DNA from: Arthrobacter sp. ISL-5
GTDB taxonomy: Bacteria; Actinomycetota; Actinomycetes; Actinomycetales; Micrococcaceae
Direction of reading: 5' to 3'
DNA length: 64,000 bases
Assembly (NCBI RefSeq): GCF_018613835.1
Contig: NZ_JAGGPM010000024.1
Span: 1 to 64,000, forward strand
Shown: piece by piece, positions 25,098 through 33,237 of the stretch
Layout of the letters: each line of letters starts with the position of its first letter
How positions within the stretch are numbered: position 1 is the first letter of the stretch
Made by a program: the position numbers and the translations under genes
The notes under the pieces: model-generated
Databases searched by the model: none
Seen by the model: the letters and a program-made list of their open reading frames with translations, nothing else
Told to the model about the DNA's origin: nothing

Positions 25098-27518
25098 ATG
25101 GGCGGGCCTGGTAGAGGTCGCAGGACTTCCTGGCTTGGCGTAAAGCGGGGAGGTGGTCGCCTGGCTGGTCTTCGACTGCTGACAGCGCTGCTGCTTGCGG
25201 TGGGTGGTCTGGTGGTGCCGGCTGCTGCGTCGGCTGCTGTGGGTGATGTTGGGATTGAGGGTCCGTCGCATTCGGGGACGGGGACGCCGACGGGCACGAA
25301 GCGGGCGACGAGTGATTTGTGGTTCAACGACGGGGTCTGGTGGGGGAACCTGTGGGACACTGCCAGCTCGGATTTTCATATCTTCCGGTTCAATGCCGCG
25401 ACGAGCTCGTGGGTCGATACGGGTGTGAGAACCGACACGCGCGCGAACACCCATCATGACGTGTTGTGGGACGGGACGACGTTGTATGTGGCGAGCTATC
25501 GGTTCGTCAACGACGGTCTGCCGGCTGAGCCGAACTTCCCGTCGACGATGCGGCGTTTCAGCTACGACTCGAGTACAAAGACGTACTCGCTGGAGAGTTC
25601 TACAAACATCAACAACTTCCGCGTTGAGACCCTGACCATCGATAAGGACTCCACTGGCCGGGTGTGGGCCGCGTGGCAGCAGGGGAACCAGATCTATCTG
25701 AACGTCACGGGCACGGATGGCGAGACGTGGGGGACGCCGTTCGCGCATCCTGCGTCGTTGAGCAACGTGTCAGTGGACGACACGGCCGCTGTGATCGCGT
25801 TCGGACCAGGCAAGATCGGTGTGTTGTGGAGCCGGCAGCTCGGTAGCTCCACCGACGGCATGTACTGGAGCTACCACGACGACGGCGATTCGAACACCGA
25901 CTGGACCGCTCCTGTGGCGGCGGTGTCGGGGCAGCGCAGCGGTGATGACCACATGAACTTGAAGTGGCTGGACTCCTCGGGTGGTCAGGTTTTCGCCGCT
26001 ATTAAGACGTCGTTCACCTCGGCGTCTCAGCCGCTGATCCAGCTGTTGGCATTGACTGGCACGACCTGGTCGGCGCACACGATCGCCACTGTCTCGGAGT
26101 GCCCGAACCGGGTGATCGTCCTGATTGATGAGAGCACGCAGAGGCTGCGTACCTTCGCTACCTATCCGAAGCCCAGTGGCACGACGAACGCTGGTGCCTG
26201 CACTAGCTCGGGGGGTGCGATCTACGAGAAGTCCTCGCCGCTGGACAACATCAGCTTCACCACCGCGAAGACGGCTCGTATCGTCGACGCCGACCAGTAT
26301 GTCCACAACGTGACGTCGACGAAGCAGAACCTCAACAGTGCGGCGCGGGGCACGGCCAACAGCGGTCTGCTGGTGCTCGCCGATGTGAACGCCACAAGCC
26401 GGTACTGGCACTTTTACGACCCCAGCGGGGGCGGTGGTGGTGGTGATACGACGGCTCCGATGGTGACGGGTACGTCTCCGGCTCCTGGCGCGACTGGTGT
26501 GGCGGGGACGGCGAATGTGACGGGGTCGTTCTCGGCGGCGATGGATGCCTCGACGGTCACATCGGACACGTTCACGTTGAAGGCGGGGACGACGACGGTG
26601 CCGGCCGCTGTGACGTACAACAGCACAGACAAGGTGGCGACGTTGAACCCGGGTGCGGATCTGGCGGCGGATACAACGTACACGGCGACGATCACGGGCG
26701 GCTCCGGTGGGGTGAAGGATGTTGCCGGTAACGCGTTGGCGTCGGACAAGACCTGGACCTTCACCGCTACCAGTCCGCCCATCTCCAGGCCGTCCATCCA
26801 CAGCGCTGCGGACGTCGTCGCTGCCGCATCCGACGGTGTGCTGTGGAACTACCCGGCAAACGGCCACGGCGGGTTCCAGCCCCGGGAAAAGATCGGCACC
26901 GGCTGGTCCACCCTGGCCAAGGGGTTCGTGACGGACTGGAACAGCGACGGCGTCTTCGACCTCATCGCCCAGTGGCAGGACGGCCGCCTGAGCTACTACG
27001 CCGGAAACTCCCGTGGCGGATTCGCCGCCGCCCGGGCCATCGGCACCGGCTGGGGCAGCTACCACGTGACGGTGGGCCGCTGGCGCAAGACGGACAAGTA
27101 CCCGGGAATCCTTGCCTACGACGGCGCCGGGACGCTCTGGTACTACGGCAACAGCGCCGGATCATCGCTGTCACCCCGCATCAAGACCGGTGTCGGATGG
27201 GGAGGCCTCTACCTCACCATGACCGACTTCGACCAGGACGGGGCACAGGACATCCTGGCCAAACGCACCGACGGCAGCATGGTGCTGTACCGCTCCACGG
27301 GAGCCGGCGGCTTCGTCTCCGAATCCAGGCGCACGGTGGGCACCGGGTGGAACAGCATCAACAGCATCACACGCGTGGCCGGATTCACCACGGGAAGCTC
27401 CGGGCTCATGAGCCGGCTCAGCGACGGCCGACTGGCCCACTACCCCTTCAGCAAGGGCACCTGGGGTGCCCGGACCATCGTCGGCACGGGCTGGAGCCCC
27501 TACAACATCTTCCGCTAG
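25098..27518 (+). CDS. large secreted mosaic protein (propeller-like, Ig-like and FG-GAP/VCBS parts)
   Basis: This protein of about 806 residues begins with a signal peptide (LLTALLLAVGGLVVPAAASA). An N-terminal part of about 425 residues with repeated W/G-rich strands (FNDGVWWGNLWDTASSDFHI, GRVWAAWQQGNQIYLN) resembles a sialidase-like beta-propeller. A short poly-Gly linker leads to a Big_5 Ig-like domain (GTSPAPGATGVAGTANVTGS to DKTWTFTAT). The C-terminal 240 residues hold FG-GAP/VCBS-type repeats (DWNSDGVFDLIAQWQDGRLS, DFDQDGAQDILAKRTDGSMV). The start is uncertain: ATG 25098 fits the signal peptide, while GTG 25023 is also in frame. No catalytic residues are evident. Codon choice changes near 26780, suggesting domains of different origin. 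Confidence 0.8.
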   Translation: MGGPGRGRRTSWLGVKRGGGRLAGLRLLTALLLAVGGLVVPAAASAAVGDVGIEGPSHSGTGTPTGTKRATSDLWFNDGVWWGNLWDTASSDFHIFRFNAATSSWVDTGVRTDTRANTHHDVLWDGTTLYVASYRFVNDGLPAEPNFPSTMRRFSYDSSTKTYSLESSTNINNFRVETLTIDKDSTGRVWAAWQQGNQIYLNVTGTDGETWGTPFAHPASLSNVSVDDTAAVIAFGPGKIGVLWSRQLGSSTDGMYWSYHDDGDSNTDWTAPVAAVSGQRSGDDHMNLKWLDSSGGQVFAAIKTSFTSASQPLIQLLALTGTTWSAHTIATVSECPNRVIVLIDESTQRLRTFATYPKPSGTTNAGACTSSGGAIYEKSSPLDNISFTTAKTARIVDADQYVHNVTSTKQNLNSAARGTANSGLLVLADVNATSRYWHFYDPSGGGGGGDTTAPMVTGTSPAPGATGVAGTANVTGSFSAAMDASTVTSDTFTLKAGTTTVPAAVTYNSTDKVATLNPGADLAADTTYTATITGGSGGVKDVAGNALASDKTWTFTATSPPISRPSIHSAADVVAAASDGVLWNYPANGHGGFQPREKIGTGWSTLAKGFVTDWNSDGVFDLIAQWQDGRLSYYAGNSRGGFAAARAIGTGWGSYHVTVGRWRKTDKYPGILAYDGAGTLWYYGNSAGSSLSPRIKTGVGWGGLYLTMTDFDQDGAQDILAKRTDGSMVLYRSTGAGGFVSESRRTVGTGWNSINSITRVAGFTTGSSGLMSRLSDGRLAHYPFSKGTWGARTIVGTGWSPYNIFR

Positions 27519-27663
27519 AACCGGCCAGGGTGGGGACACAAACCGAACCCGGCGGCATTCCCAGTTGGCACAGAATTATCTCCAGCGGCGTTCGGACTAA
27601 CTGCCTGTAAGAATTGTTCGACCATTTGCAACACACATAGGCATGTGGCGGACAGGTATAGGT

Positions 27664-28233
27664 ATGAGTCATCTATCGAGGGCCCCTGACTGGGCGGACG
27701 CCTTCCGGTCGCTATACGAATTCTCATATGCCGATCTACTGAAGTTCGTTCAGCGTCGCACCCAAACGGCAAACGCTGAGGACGTGGTCGCTGAAGCGTT
27801 TCTGGTCGTCTGGAGACGCTTCTCCGAAGCGCCAGCGGATGAGAAAGACGCCCGGGCCTGGGTTTTCGGGATTGCGCGGAATCTTATGCTCAATGCCAGG
27901 CGTGGGGAACAACGCCATCAGGCTCTCGGTGTCCGCCTCGCCGAGACAACACCGAATTTCTACATCGATTCTCACGATGACCTAGTCAGTAGCCGCATCG
28001 ATTTGAGCCGCGCCTGGGCGCTTCTCTCCGAAGTCCATCAGGAAGCCCTCGGACTCGCTGTCTTTGAGGATCTTGCAGCGCCGCAGGCAGCCAAAGTCCT
28101 GGGAATCTCGCCCGTGGCTTTCCGGCTGAGATTGACCCGTGCCAGACGGGCACTACGGCTCCTTCTCCATCACCTCCCCCGCAATGCTTCCGGCATACCC
28201 GCAGCATCACCTGAAAAGGCATCAACACCATGA
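27664..28233 (+). CDS. ECF RNA polymerase sigma factor
   Basis: This sigma factor of about 189 residues has region 2 (FVQRRTQTANAEDVVAEAFL and ARAWVFGIARNLMLNARRG) and region 4 (GLAVFEDLAAPQAAKVLGIS followed by AFRLRLTRARRAL). The ATG at 27664 is preferred; in-frame codons upstream to 27643 add seven weak residues. Upstream, TTGCAA and TATAGGTAT may form its promoter. It overlaps the following membrane protein gene by ATGA, the usual arrangement for an ECF sigma factor and its anti-sigma or sensor partner. The signal is unknown. Confidence 0.88.
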   Translation: MSHLSRAPDWADAFRSLYEFSYADLLKFVQRRTQTANAEDVVAEAFLVVWRRFSEAPADEKDARAWVFGIARNLMLNARRGEQRHQALGVRLAETTPNFYIDSHDDLVSSRIDLSRAWALLSEVHQEALGLAVFEDLAAPQAAKVLGISPVAFRLRLTRARRALRLLLHHLPRNASGIPAASPEKASTP

Positions 28234-29054
28234 AAAACGACCAGAACCTCGACGTGCTTCTGCGGTCCATGGATGCAGCAGAACAAACCCTCCGACCGGA
28301 CCCTACCCGGGCACAAGCGGACCTCAAGCATATTCTGAGGTCCCACCCAGCACCGGCTGCTACCTATGAGCAAGGAACTGCTGCGAACAAACCAACAGCA
28401 CGCGAGACCAACCGCCGCCGACGTACCGTCATTCTGGGCGGACTGGCAGCGGCAGCCACAGCCGGACTACTCATCATGCCCGCATTATCAGGAGGGGACC
28501 CGGCCTTCGCCACGTGGACCGCAGAACCTGCGGCACTGCGCGGTTCCGAACTCGATAACGCCGTCTCAGACTGCCGCAACTCAAAAGGAGACGTGGGTGG
28601 CGGCATGTACTCGGCCGATCTCACAACCGCGGAAGTAGCGATTGCCGAGCGACGGGGGTCGTGGGCGACTGTCGTCCTCACCGGCCCTGACGGTTTCGAA
28701 GCAACGTGCACCACGGACTCCACAGCACCATGGTTCAACAAGGGCATGTTTGGCTCCATTGGCAAACTCGGTAATGAAACCGCCCCCGGAGCTCGGGGAC
28801 TCGCTGCCACACAACTCGGAACCGGCGTTATTTCAAATGCGCCCCTTTCAATCGCGTCAGGCCGCGCGGGAAGCGATATCGAAGCAATCACTTACACCAA
28901 CGCTGCCGGCGAAAGCGTGATCGCAACCGTCGCAAAAGGTCAGTTCGCCTTCTGGCTGCCCGGTAACGAACTGGAAAACGCCTCTGAACAAGGTGTAGCC
29001 GTCAACGTGACCTACCGCGATGGTTCAACAGAAACCCAGCTACTCAACTTCTGA
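28230..29054 (+). CDS. single-pass membrane protein, probable anti-sigma/sensor partner
   Basis: This 274-residue protein has a cytoplasmic N-terminus of about 70 residues (NDQNLDVLLRSMDAAEQTLR), one transmembrane helix (VILGGLAAAATAGLLIMPAL) and an extracellular domain of about 180 residues without recognised fold. Translational coupling to the sigma gene and the topology suggest that the N-terminal part holds the sigma factor. It lacks the zinc-binding HxxxCxxC motif of ZAS anti-sigma factors, so this role is inferred from context. A strong hairpin follows the stop. Confidence 0.7.
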   Translation: MKNDQNLDVLLRSMDAAEQTLRPDPTRAQADLKHILRSHPAPAATYEQGTAANKPTARETNRRRRTVILGGLAAAATAGLLIMPALSGGDPAFATWTAEPAALRGSELDNAVSDCRNSKGDVGGGMYSADLTTAEVAIAERRGSWATVVLTGPDGFEATCTTDSTAPWFNKGMFGSIGKLGNETAPGARGLAATQLGTGVISNAPLSIASGRAGSDIEAITYTNAAGESVIATVAKGQFAFWLPGNELENASEQGVAVNVTYRDGSTETQLLNF

Positions 29055-29075
29055 GGGAGCTGGCACTATCAATTT

Positions 29076-29104
29076 CGTGCCCGTCCGCCACTTGGACGGG
29101 CACG
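29076..29104 (+). terminator. hairpin after sigma/anti-sigma operon
   Basis: CGTGCCCGTCC (29076-29086) and GGACGGGCACG (29094-29104) form a perfect 11-bp stem with a 7-base loop. A T-run is absent, as is common in high-GC actinobacteria. Confidence 0.6.
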
Positions 29105-29197
29105 GGCGGCTGCCAACGGTCCTACCTCCGGTCGTTCACCGACCGGCTTGCGGGCAGGAACGAAGGAGCGGTTCGGCTCGCCCAGTACGCTGTGTCC

Positions 29198-29362
29198 ATG
29201 CAGATTCGTGAATACACCCTGGATGACCTGGAACATGTGGATGCGATCTGTGATTCCAGCGACCGAACACGCTGGACCAGCGAGATGATCGAACACAACA
29301 CGGCATCCATCAGGATGCACGAGACTCTCAACTTCCGGCCGGTCGCCCGATTCGCGGAGTGA
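29198..29362 (+). pseudogene. GNAT acetyltransferase with internal deletion
   Basis: A continuous 54-residue frame joins the start of a GNAT N-acetyltransferase (MQIREYTLDDLEHVDAICDS) to its acetyl-CoA-binding end (NTASIRMHETLNFRPVARFA). About 90 central residues that hold motif A are missing. The deletion kept the frame, so a tiny protein could still be made, but it cannot be an acetyltransferase. Confidence 0.6.
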
Positions 29363-29539
29363 CCGCGGACGACGGTCGGTCTGAGCTCATTCTCTTCGAG
29401 GCGTCCGGATAAGCGATCCCTACCCGTACACAGAGTCTGCCGCGCGCGGGATGAGTCTTTCTCCCGTCGGGAATCCGCCGTAAAGTCCGCTGTAGGTTCC
29501 GTCTTGGGCCGTGTAAACGAAAACTTGGAGACTTTTCTC

Positions 29540-29980
29540 ATGTCGCGCATCATGCGGTTCGACCACGTCGGTGTCACCGTTCAGGACCTCGCCCAAGTGA
29601 CGGCGTTCTTCGTTGGACTCGGGCTCGAGATCGAGGGCCGAACGTTCGTGGAGGGCGAGTTCATCGACACGGTCATAGCGATCCCTGATTCCCGAACAGA
29701 GATCGTTATGTTGCGAACACCTGACGGAGGAACAGGGGTGGAGCTTTCCAGCTTCGTCCGGCCAGACCCCCAACCGGGATCGCCCGCCGCCATGGCCAAC
29801 GAACTCGGGCTACGCAGTTTATCCTTCGAAGTCGACGATCTTCAGGGGCACGTCGATCGGCTGGCCGCGGAGGGATACGGGCTGGTCGGTGGCATCGGCC
29901 AGTATGAGGCTGCCTGGCGAATGGCCTACGTGCGCGGTCCAGAGGGAATCATCGTGGCCCTGGCTGAGCGGATCAGCTGA
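29540..29980 (+). CDS. VOC family protein (glyoxalase/dioxygenase fold)
   Basis: This protein of about 146 residues has the paired beta-alpha-beta-beta-beta modules of vicinal oxygen chelate proteins: MRFDHVGVTVQDLAQVTAFF with the first metal His, ELSSFVRPDP, GLRSLSFEVDDLQGHVDRLA and YVRGPEGIIVALAERI with the last metal Glu-type position. ATG 29540 follows a GGAG site; ATG 29552 is an alternative. Substrate unknown; the family includes lactoylglutathione lyase, bleomycin-resistance and ring-cleavage enzymes. It is one of four VOC loci within 6 kb. Confidence 0.82.
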   Translation: MSRIMRFDHVGVTVQDLAQVTAFFVGLGLEIEGRTFVEGEFIDTVIAIPDSRTEIVMLRTPDGGTGVELSSFVRPDPQPGSPAAMANELGLRSLSFEVDDLQGHVDRLAAEGYGLVGGIGQYEAAWRMAYVRGPEGIIVALAERIS

Positions 29981-30044
29981 CGCCGCCACCTCGTAGCGGC
30001 CCTCGCCCCGTACGCTCCGCCGGGGCCCGCCGCGACTATCATCG

Positions 30045-30317
30045 GATGAATTCATCATTCTGAAGAGTGGAGCAAAACATGCTGTCATAGGCCTCTTCCA
30101 AGGGATGTTTGACAAGAACATGCTGACCTTCAACCCGGGCTGGACTCAGGAAGCGGAGGCGCTTGACTCATTCACCGACTTGCGCGATCTCCAGCGGCAA
30201 TTGAAAGCCCAGGGCACGCAATTCCTTTCGGAAGCAGACGAGGACACGACGGGACCAGCGAGCTTTATTGTGCTGGATCCGGACGGCAACCCGGTTCTCG
30301 TAGATCAGCACGTCTGA
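30045..30317 (+). pseudogene. VOC family protein, N-terminus missing
   Basis: The frame DEFIILKSG, then HAVIGLFQGMFDKNMLTFNP, then the C-terminal strand SFIVLDPDGNPVLVDQHV matches the middle and end of a small VOC protein whose first 35-40 residues are absent. The conserved sequence starts before the first in-frame ATG at 30105, showing it is a truncated gene and not a short intact one. The intact form would be about 125 residues. Confidence 0.7.
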
Positions 30318-30554
30318 TTTCCCAACATCCCGGAAATGAGCGCTGCATGTCCAGGGACCACAGGCACCACCACCCCGCGTCAAAGTCCGGTGTTTATGAT
30401 GGCTCCCGTCGCTAAAGGCCGGCGCCCGAGGGATCGGCTTGGAGTCCGTGCTGAATCACTATCAGTAGCGGTGCGCCTAGAACGCTGGACGAGCCATTAG
30501 GATTTGCTTACGGCATAGCCTGACGATGGTCGATATTCGAGATGGGAACCAACG
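30318..30554. other. intergenic region
   Basis: Between the VOC fragment and the PAP2 gene I see no coding, repeat or RNA structure that can be named. Confidence 0.4.
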
Positions 30555-31379
30555 TTGAGTAAGGAACGACGCAGCCAGACCGACGAAGGTGTCGGCGATG
30601 AAGTGAATCAGGACCGCTTCGTCGGCGGCCGTGACCTCACCCGGGGGGACGACCGGTCCTATGGACTCCTGTCCAGGGCTGTCCGAGGAAGCAGCGATTT
30701 CCTCGGGCCGCACGGGGCGCTGATCCTGACCCTTCTGCCGGGCGCTGCCATCGTCGCCGCAATGACCGCCGCCTTCGCCCGCGTGTATGAATCCGTGATT
30801 CAAGCCGACGGAGTCGCAGGGCTGGACCACCCGGCGCTTGCGGCGGGAAAGAACCTCCGCTCCCCCGCCCTTGACCTCATTGTCACCGCCTACGCCTACA
30901 TAGGCGACACCGTTGGCATTCTGATTCTTGCCCTTACCGCCACGATATCCCTGACGATCAAGCGCCGGACTTGGACCCCCGCCATCCTCATCGTCGTCGC
31001 CGGGACCGGTTCACTGCTCATGACCATCGCCGGCAAGCGGCTCCTCGGCCGTACGCGCCCCGACTTTCAGGATGCCGTGCCACCGTTCGACTATTCCGCC
31101 TCGTTTCCAAGCGGGCATTCCCTGAACTCAATTGTCATCGTAGGCATCATCGCCTACCTGATAGTTCTCCGGCTCAAGACCGCACTGAGCCGCTGCCTCA
31201 CCGTGTCCGTTGCGGCCGCGTTTGCCGTGACCATTGGCCTGAGCGGCGTTTACCTGGGACATCACTGGCTCACTGATGTCCTGGCGGCCTGGACCCTCGG
31301 GGCGGCGTGGCTGGCGTTGGTCATCACCGCGCATAGCCTCTACCTGACAGTGCGGAAGCAACGGCCTGTGACTGAGTAA
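30555..31379 (+). CDS. PAP2 superfamily membrane phosphatase
   Basis: This 274-residue protein starts with TTG at 30555, preceded by GGGAA. It carries the three PAP2 motifs in order: GKRLLGRTRP, FPSGHSLNS, and GVYLGHHWLTDVLAAW. About six membrane helices surround them, so the active site faces outside. Such enzymes dephosphorylate phosphatidate, isoprenyl pyrophosphates or related lipids. The first 45 residues are hydrophilic and not part of the domain. It is followed closely by a truncated sigma factor gene. Confidence 0.88.
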   Translation: MSKERRSQTDEGVGDEVNQDRFVGGRDLTRGDDRSYGLLSRAVRGSSDFLGPHGALILTLLPGAAIVAAMTAAFARVYESVIQADGVAGLDHPALAAGKNLRSPALDLIVTAYAYIGDTVGILILALTATISLTIKRRTWTPAILIVVAGTGSLLMTIAGKRLLGRTRPDFQDAVPPFDYSASFPSGHSLNSIVIVGIIAYLIVLRLKTALSRCLTVSVAAAFAVTIGLSGVYLGHHWLTDVLAAWTLGAAWLALVITAHSLYLTVRKQRPVTE

Positions 31380-31409
31380 CCTTTTGGGCCGTTCCGGACA
31401 ATACAGGGC

Positions 31410-31661
31410 ATGGGGAACGTTGAGAAGGATGAGGACAGGCTGTGGTCCCGCAGCCTCAGCGGCGACGGCGAGGCATTCGGGGCGCTGTACGACAGACACC
31501 GCGACCGGGTCTTTCGCCACGCGTACCGGCTCTCCGGGAATCATCACGACGCCGAAGACATCATGGCCGCAGCCTTCCTTGAGCTGTGGCGGCGGCGGCC
31601 AAGACCCGGACGCTCCTGCTCCCCGCAGCAACGCAACCCCGGTTTTGGAAGGAGAACGGTC
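31410..31661 (+). pseudogene. ECF sigma factor truncated to region 2
   Basis: Residues 1-62 are the region 2 start of an ECF sigma factor (GEAFGALYDRHRDRVFRHAY, GNHHDAEDIMAAAFLELWRR). The match stops abruptly at LWRRR, and the DNA then runs through the ribosome site of the next gene with no stop codon. The rest of region 2 and all of region 4 are lost. The frame continues into the next gene, so a chimeric 360-residue protein is theoretically possible. Confidence 0.8.
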
Positions 31662-32492
31662 ATGAAGCAGCTTCGCGTCGATGACTGGTTCAGCAGCGCG
31701 CTTAGGGCAGAACTTGTGTCGCAGGTCCAGAAATCTTCTCCGGCCCGGACCCGCCAACGCACACGGCGATGGCTTGCCGCCGGTGCCCTGGCCGGTACAG
31801 GCCTGTTAGGCGGCATCGGCGCGGCGGCAGCCGGGCTGTTCGTGATCCCCGGAACCGAACAAGTGACCCCCTTGGCATCCCCCGTGACTGAAACCTACAC
31901 GGGAACAGCCACGGTCGAGCTCGGCGTGCCCCCGGAGGGTGCCACTGGCATCGAAATGACACTGACCGCCCTCACCACCGGTTCGTTCGAGTTCCCGGAT
32001 GGCGCCACCGCCACTTTCCACGAACGCCATGCGGATACGCGTCCTAACACGTCGGGGTACACGGTCCCTCTCGCCCCAGGGCAGCGCAGCGTGACGATCA
32101 AGACCGGCCCTGAAAGCCGTTGGCAGCTCACCGCCAAGTATGTGAAGCAGGTGAGAACGGAGCTGGGGGTCAACGCCAAAGGCGAAACCTACGGCGTCGA
32201 AAGCCAGGGGAACGGAACGCCGGACTTGATCGCCGTCGTGGCAACAAACGGCGGATCCGGCTACGTCTACGCCAAGGACCTCTATGGCGGGCCCATGCCC
32301 ACCAGCCGGGCAGACGCCGTGACGAACTTCAGCACCCCGCGGCCGCCGAGGGAAATCCCGGTGTACCTCAGCGACGGAGAAACCACGGTCGGAGTCTTCG
32401 AAGCAGCCGGCTCCGGCGGCGGCATACCGTCATATCCGTCAATGTCCCCCGCCCTGCCATCCGCGGACGCGCCGGCAGCGCCGGCGAATTGA
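31662..32492 (+). CDS. single-pass membrane protein, partner of the truncated sigma factor
   Basis: This 276-residue protein begins at an ATG with a strong GAAGGAG site eight bases upstream (MKQLRVDDWFSSALRAELVS). A cytoplasmic N-terminus of about 40 residues is followed by one transmembrane helix (AAGALAGTGLLGGIGAAAAG) and an extracellular beta-rich region ending in a Pro/Ala/Ser tail. The topology parallels the protein at 28230-29054, which partners an intact sigma factor. It may be an orphaned anti-sigma or sensor protein. No known domain can be named. Confidence 0.7.
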   Translation: MKQLRVDDWFSSALRAELVSQVQKSSPARTRQRTRRWLAAGALAGTGLLGGIGAAAAGLFVIPGTEQVTPLASPVTETYTGTATVELGVPPEGATGIEMTLTALTTGSFEFPDGATATFHERHADTRPNTSGYTVPLAPGQRSVTIKTGPESRWQLTAKYVKQVRTELGVNAKGETYGVESQGNGTPDLIAVVATNGGSGYVYAKDLYGGPMPTSRADAVTNFSTPRPPREIPVYLSDGETTVGVFEAAGSGGGIPSYPSMSPALPSADAPAAPAN

Positions 32493-32818
32493 AACCGGGC
32501 CTTCAGATATCGTCCGGCCGATCCTTGTGACTGTTAGCCGATGACGGCGTTTGGCTCACCGTTTCGTCTAGCGGTGTGGGGTTGACCCTGGGCGAGGTCT
32601 TGGAAGCAGCTCGGATTTCCCCAGAAGGCCGCCGGCCAGGCAGTAACGAAGGGGGTGCAGTGCCGGGCCGGCGGACTGATCGAACCGCTGATGGGGGCAC
32701 CGTTTCGACCAGGTGTCCACAGCCTGCCAAGGGCACCTTAGGAATTCCCGTTGGACCCTATAGCCGCTCGCCCACCTTCCCTCAGCCCGGAATTCCCGGC
32801 CAGGATCGCTCGGGCGGT
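32493..32818. other. intergenic gap
   Basis: Open frames here do not resemble any protein family. No hairpin or direct repeat of note was found. It separates the plus-strand sigma-associated gene from the minus-strand MFS/VOC block. Confidence 0.4.
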
Positions 32819-33220
32819 TCAGCCTTCGGCGTGCCAGGCGTCGAGCACCACGCGGCCACGCGGCGAATTCAGCGCGGCGCTGAGCGGCGCTTCCTGCGCA
32901 GGGTCTAGAGGGACGGCCAGCACTTCGGGCAGCTTCAACACGTCGAGAGCCTGCGGCGGAACGCCGCGAAATATCAGCTCCTCCAGCGCCAAGGGAGTAG
33001 GAGGGAGGTGTTCACTGGGATGCGCTCCTTGCCATTCGATCAAAGTAGGCAACGCGCCAGCGCATTCGATGCGGCCGTCGTCGCGCACAGTGATGCGCCA
33101 CTTCAACAGGCCGTGCGGCGTATCGCGCTGCGCTGCCAGCGGCACGCCGGGATCGAGGGCAAAGTTAGCCAGGCTCCGGCGCAAAGTCTCTATCATGCGT
33201 GTCCGCGCCACTGCGTGCAC
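32819..33220 (-). pseudogene. VOC/glyoxalase-like domain, C-terminal half only
   Basis: From a GTG at 33220 the frame encodes 133 residues. They match the C-terminal part of glyoxalase-like (PF13468-type) proteins: DTPHGLLKWRITVRDDG, GALPTLIEWQGAHPSEHLPP, LALEELIFRG and SPRGRVVLDAW. The N-terminal module with the first metal ligand is absent, and upstream codons run into the MFS gene. A ribosome site is not obvious. It might be an independently evolved half-protein, but truncation is more likely. Confidence 0.6.
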
Positions 33221-33237
33221 CCGCTGGTCGACGGCGT

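Noticed and set aside
32576..32908. 110-codon plus-strand frame in the gap before the VOC fragment
   Set aside because: Composition is typical of random high-GC frames and it overlaps the more convincing minus-strand VOC sequence.
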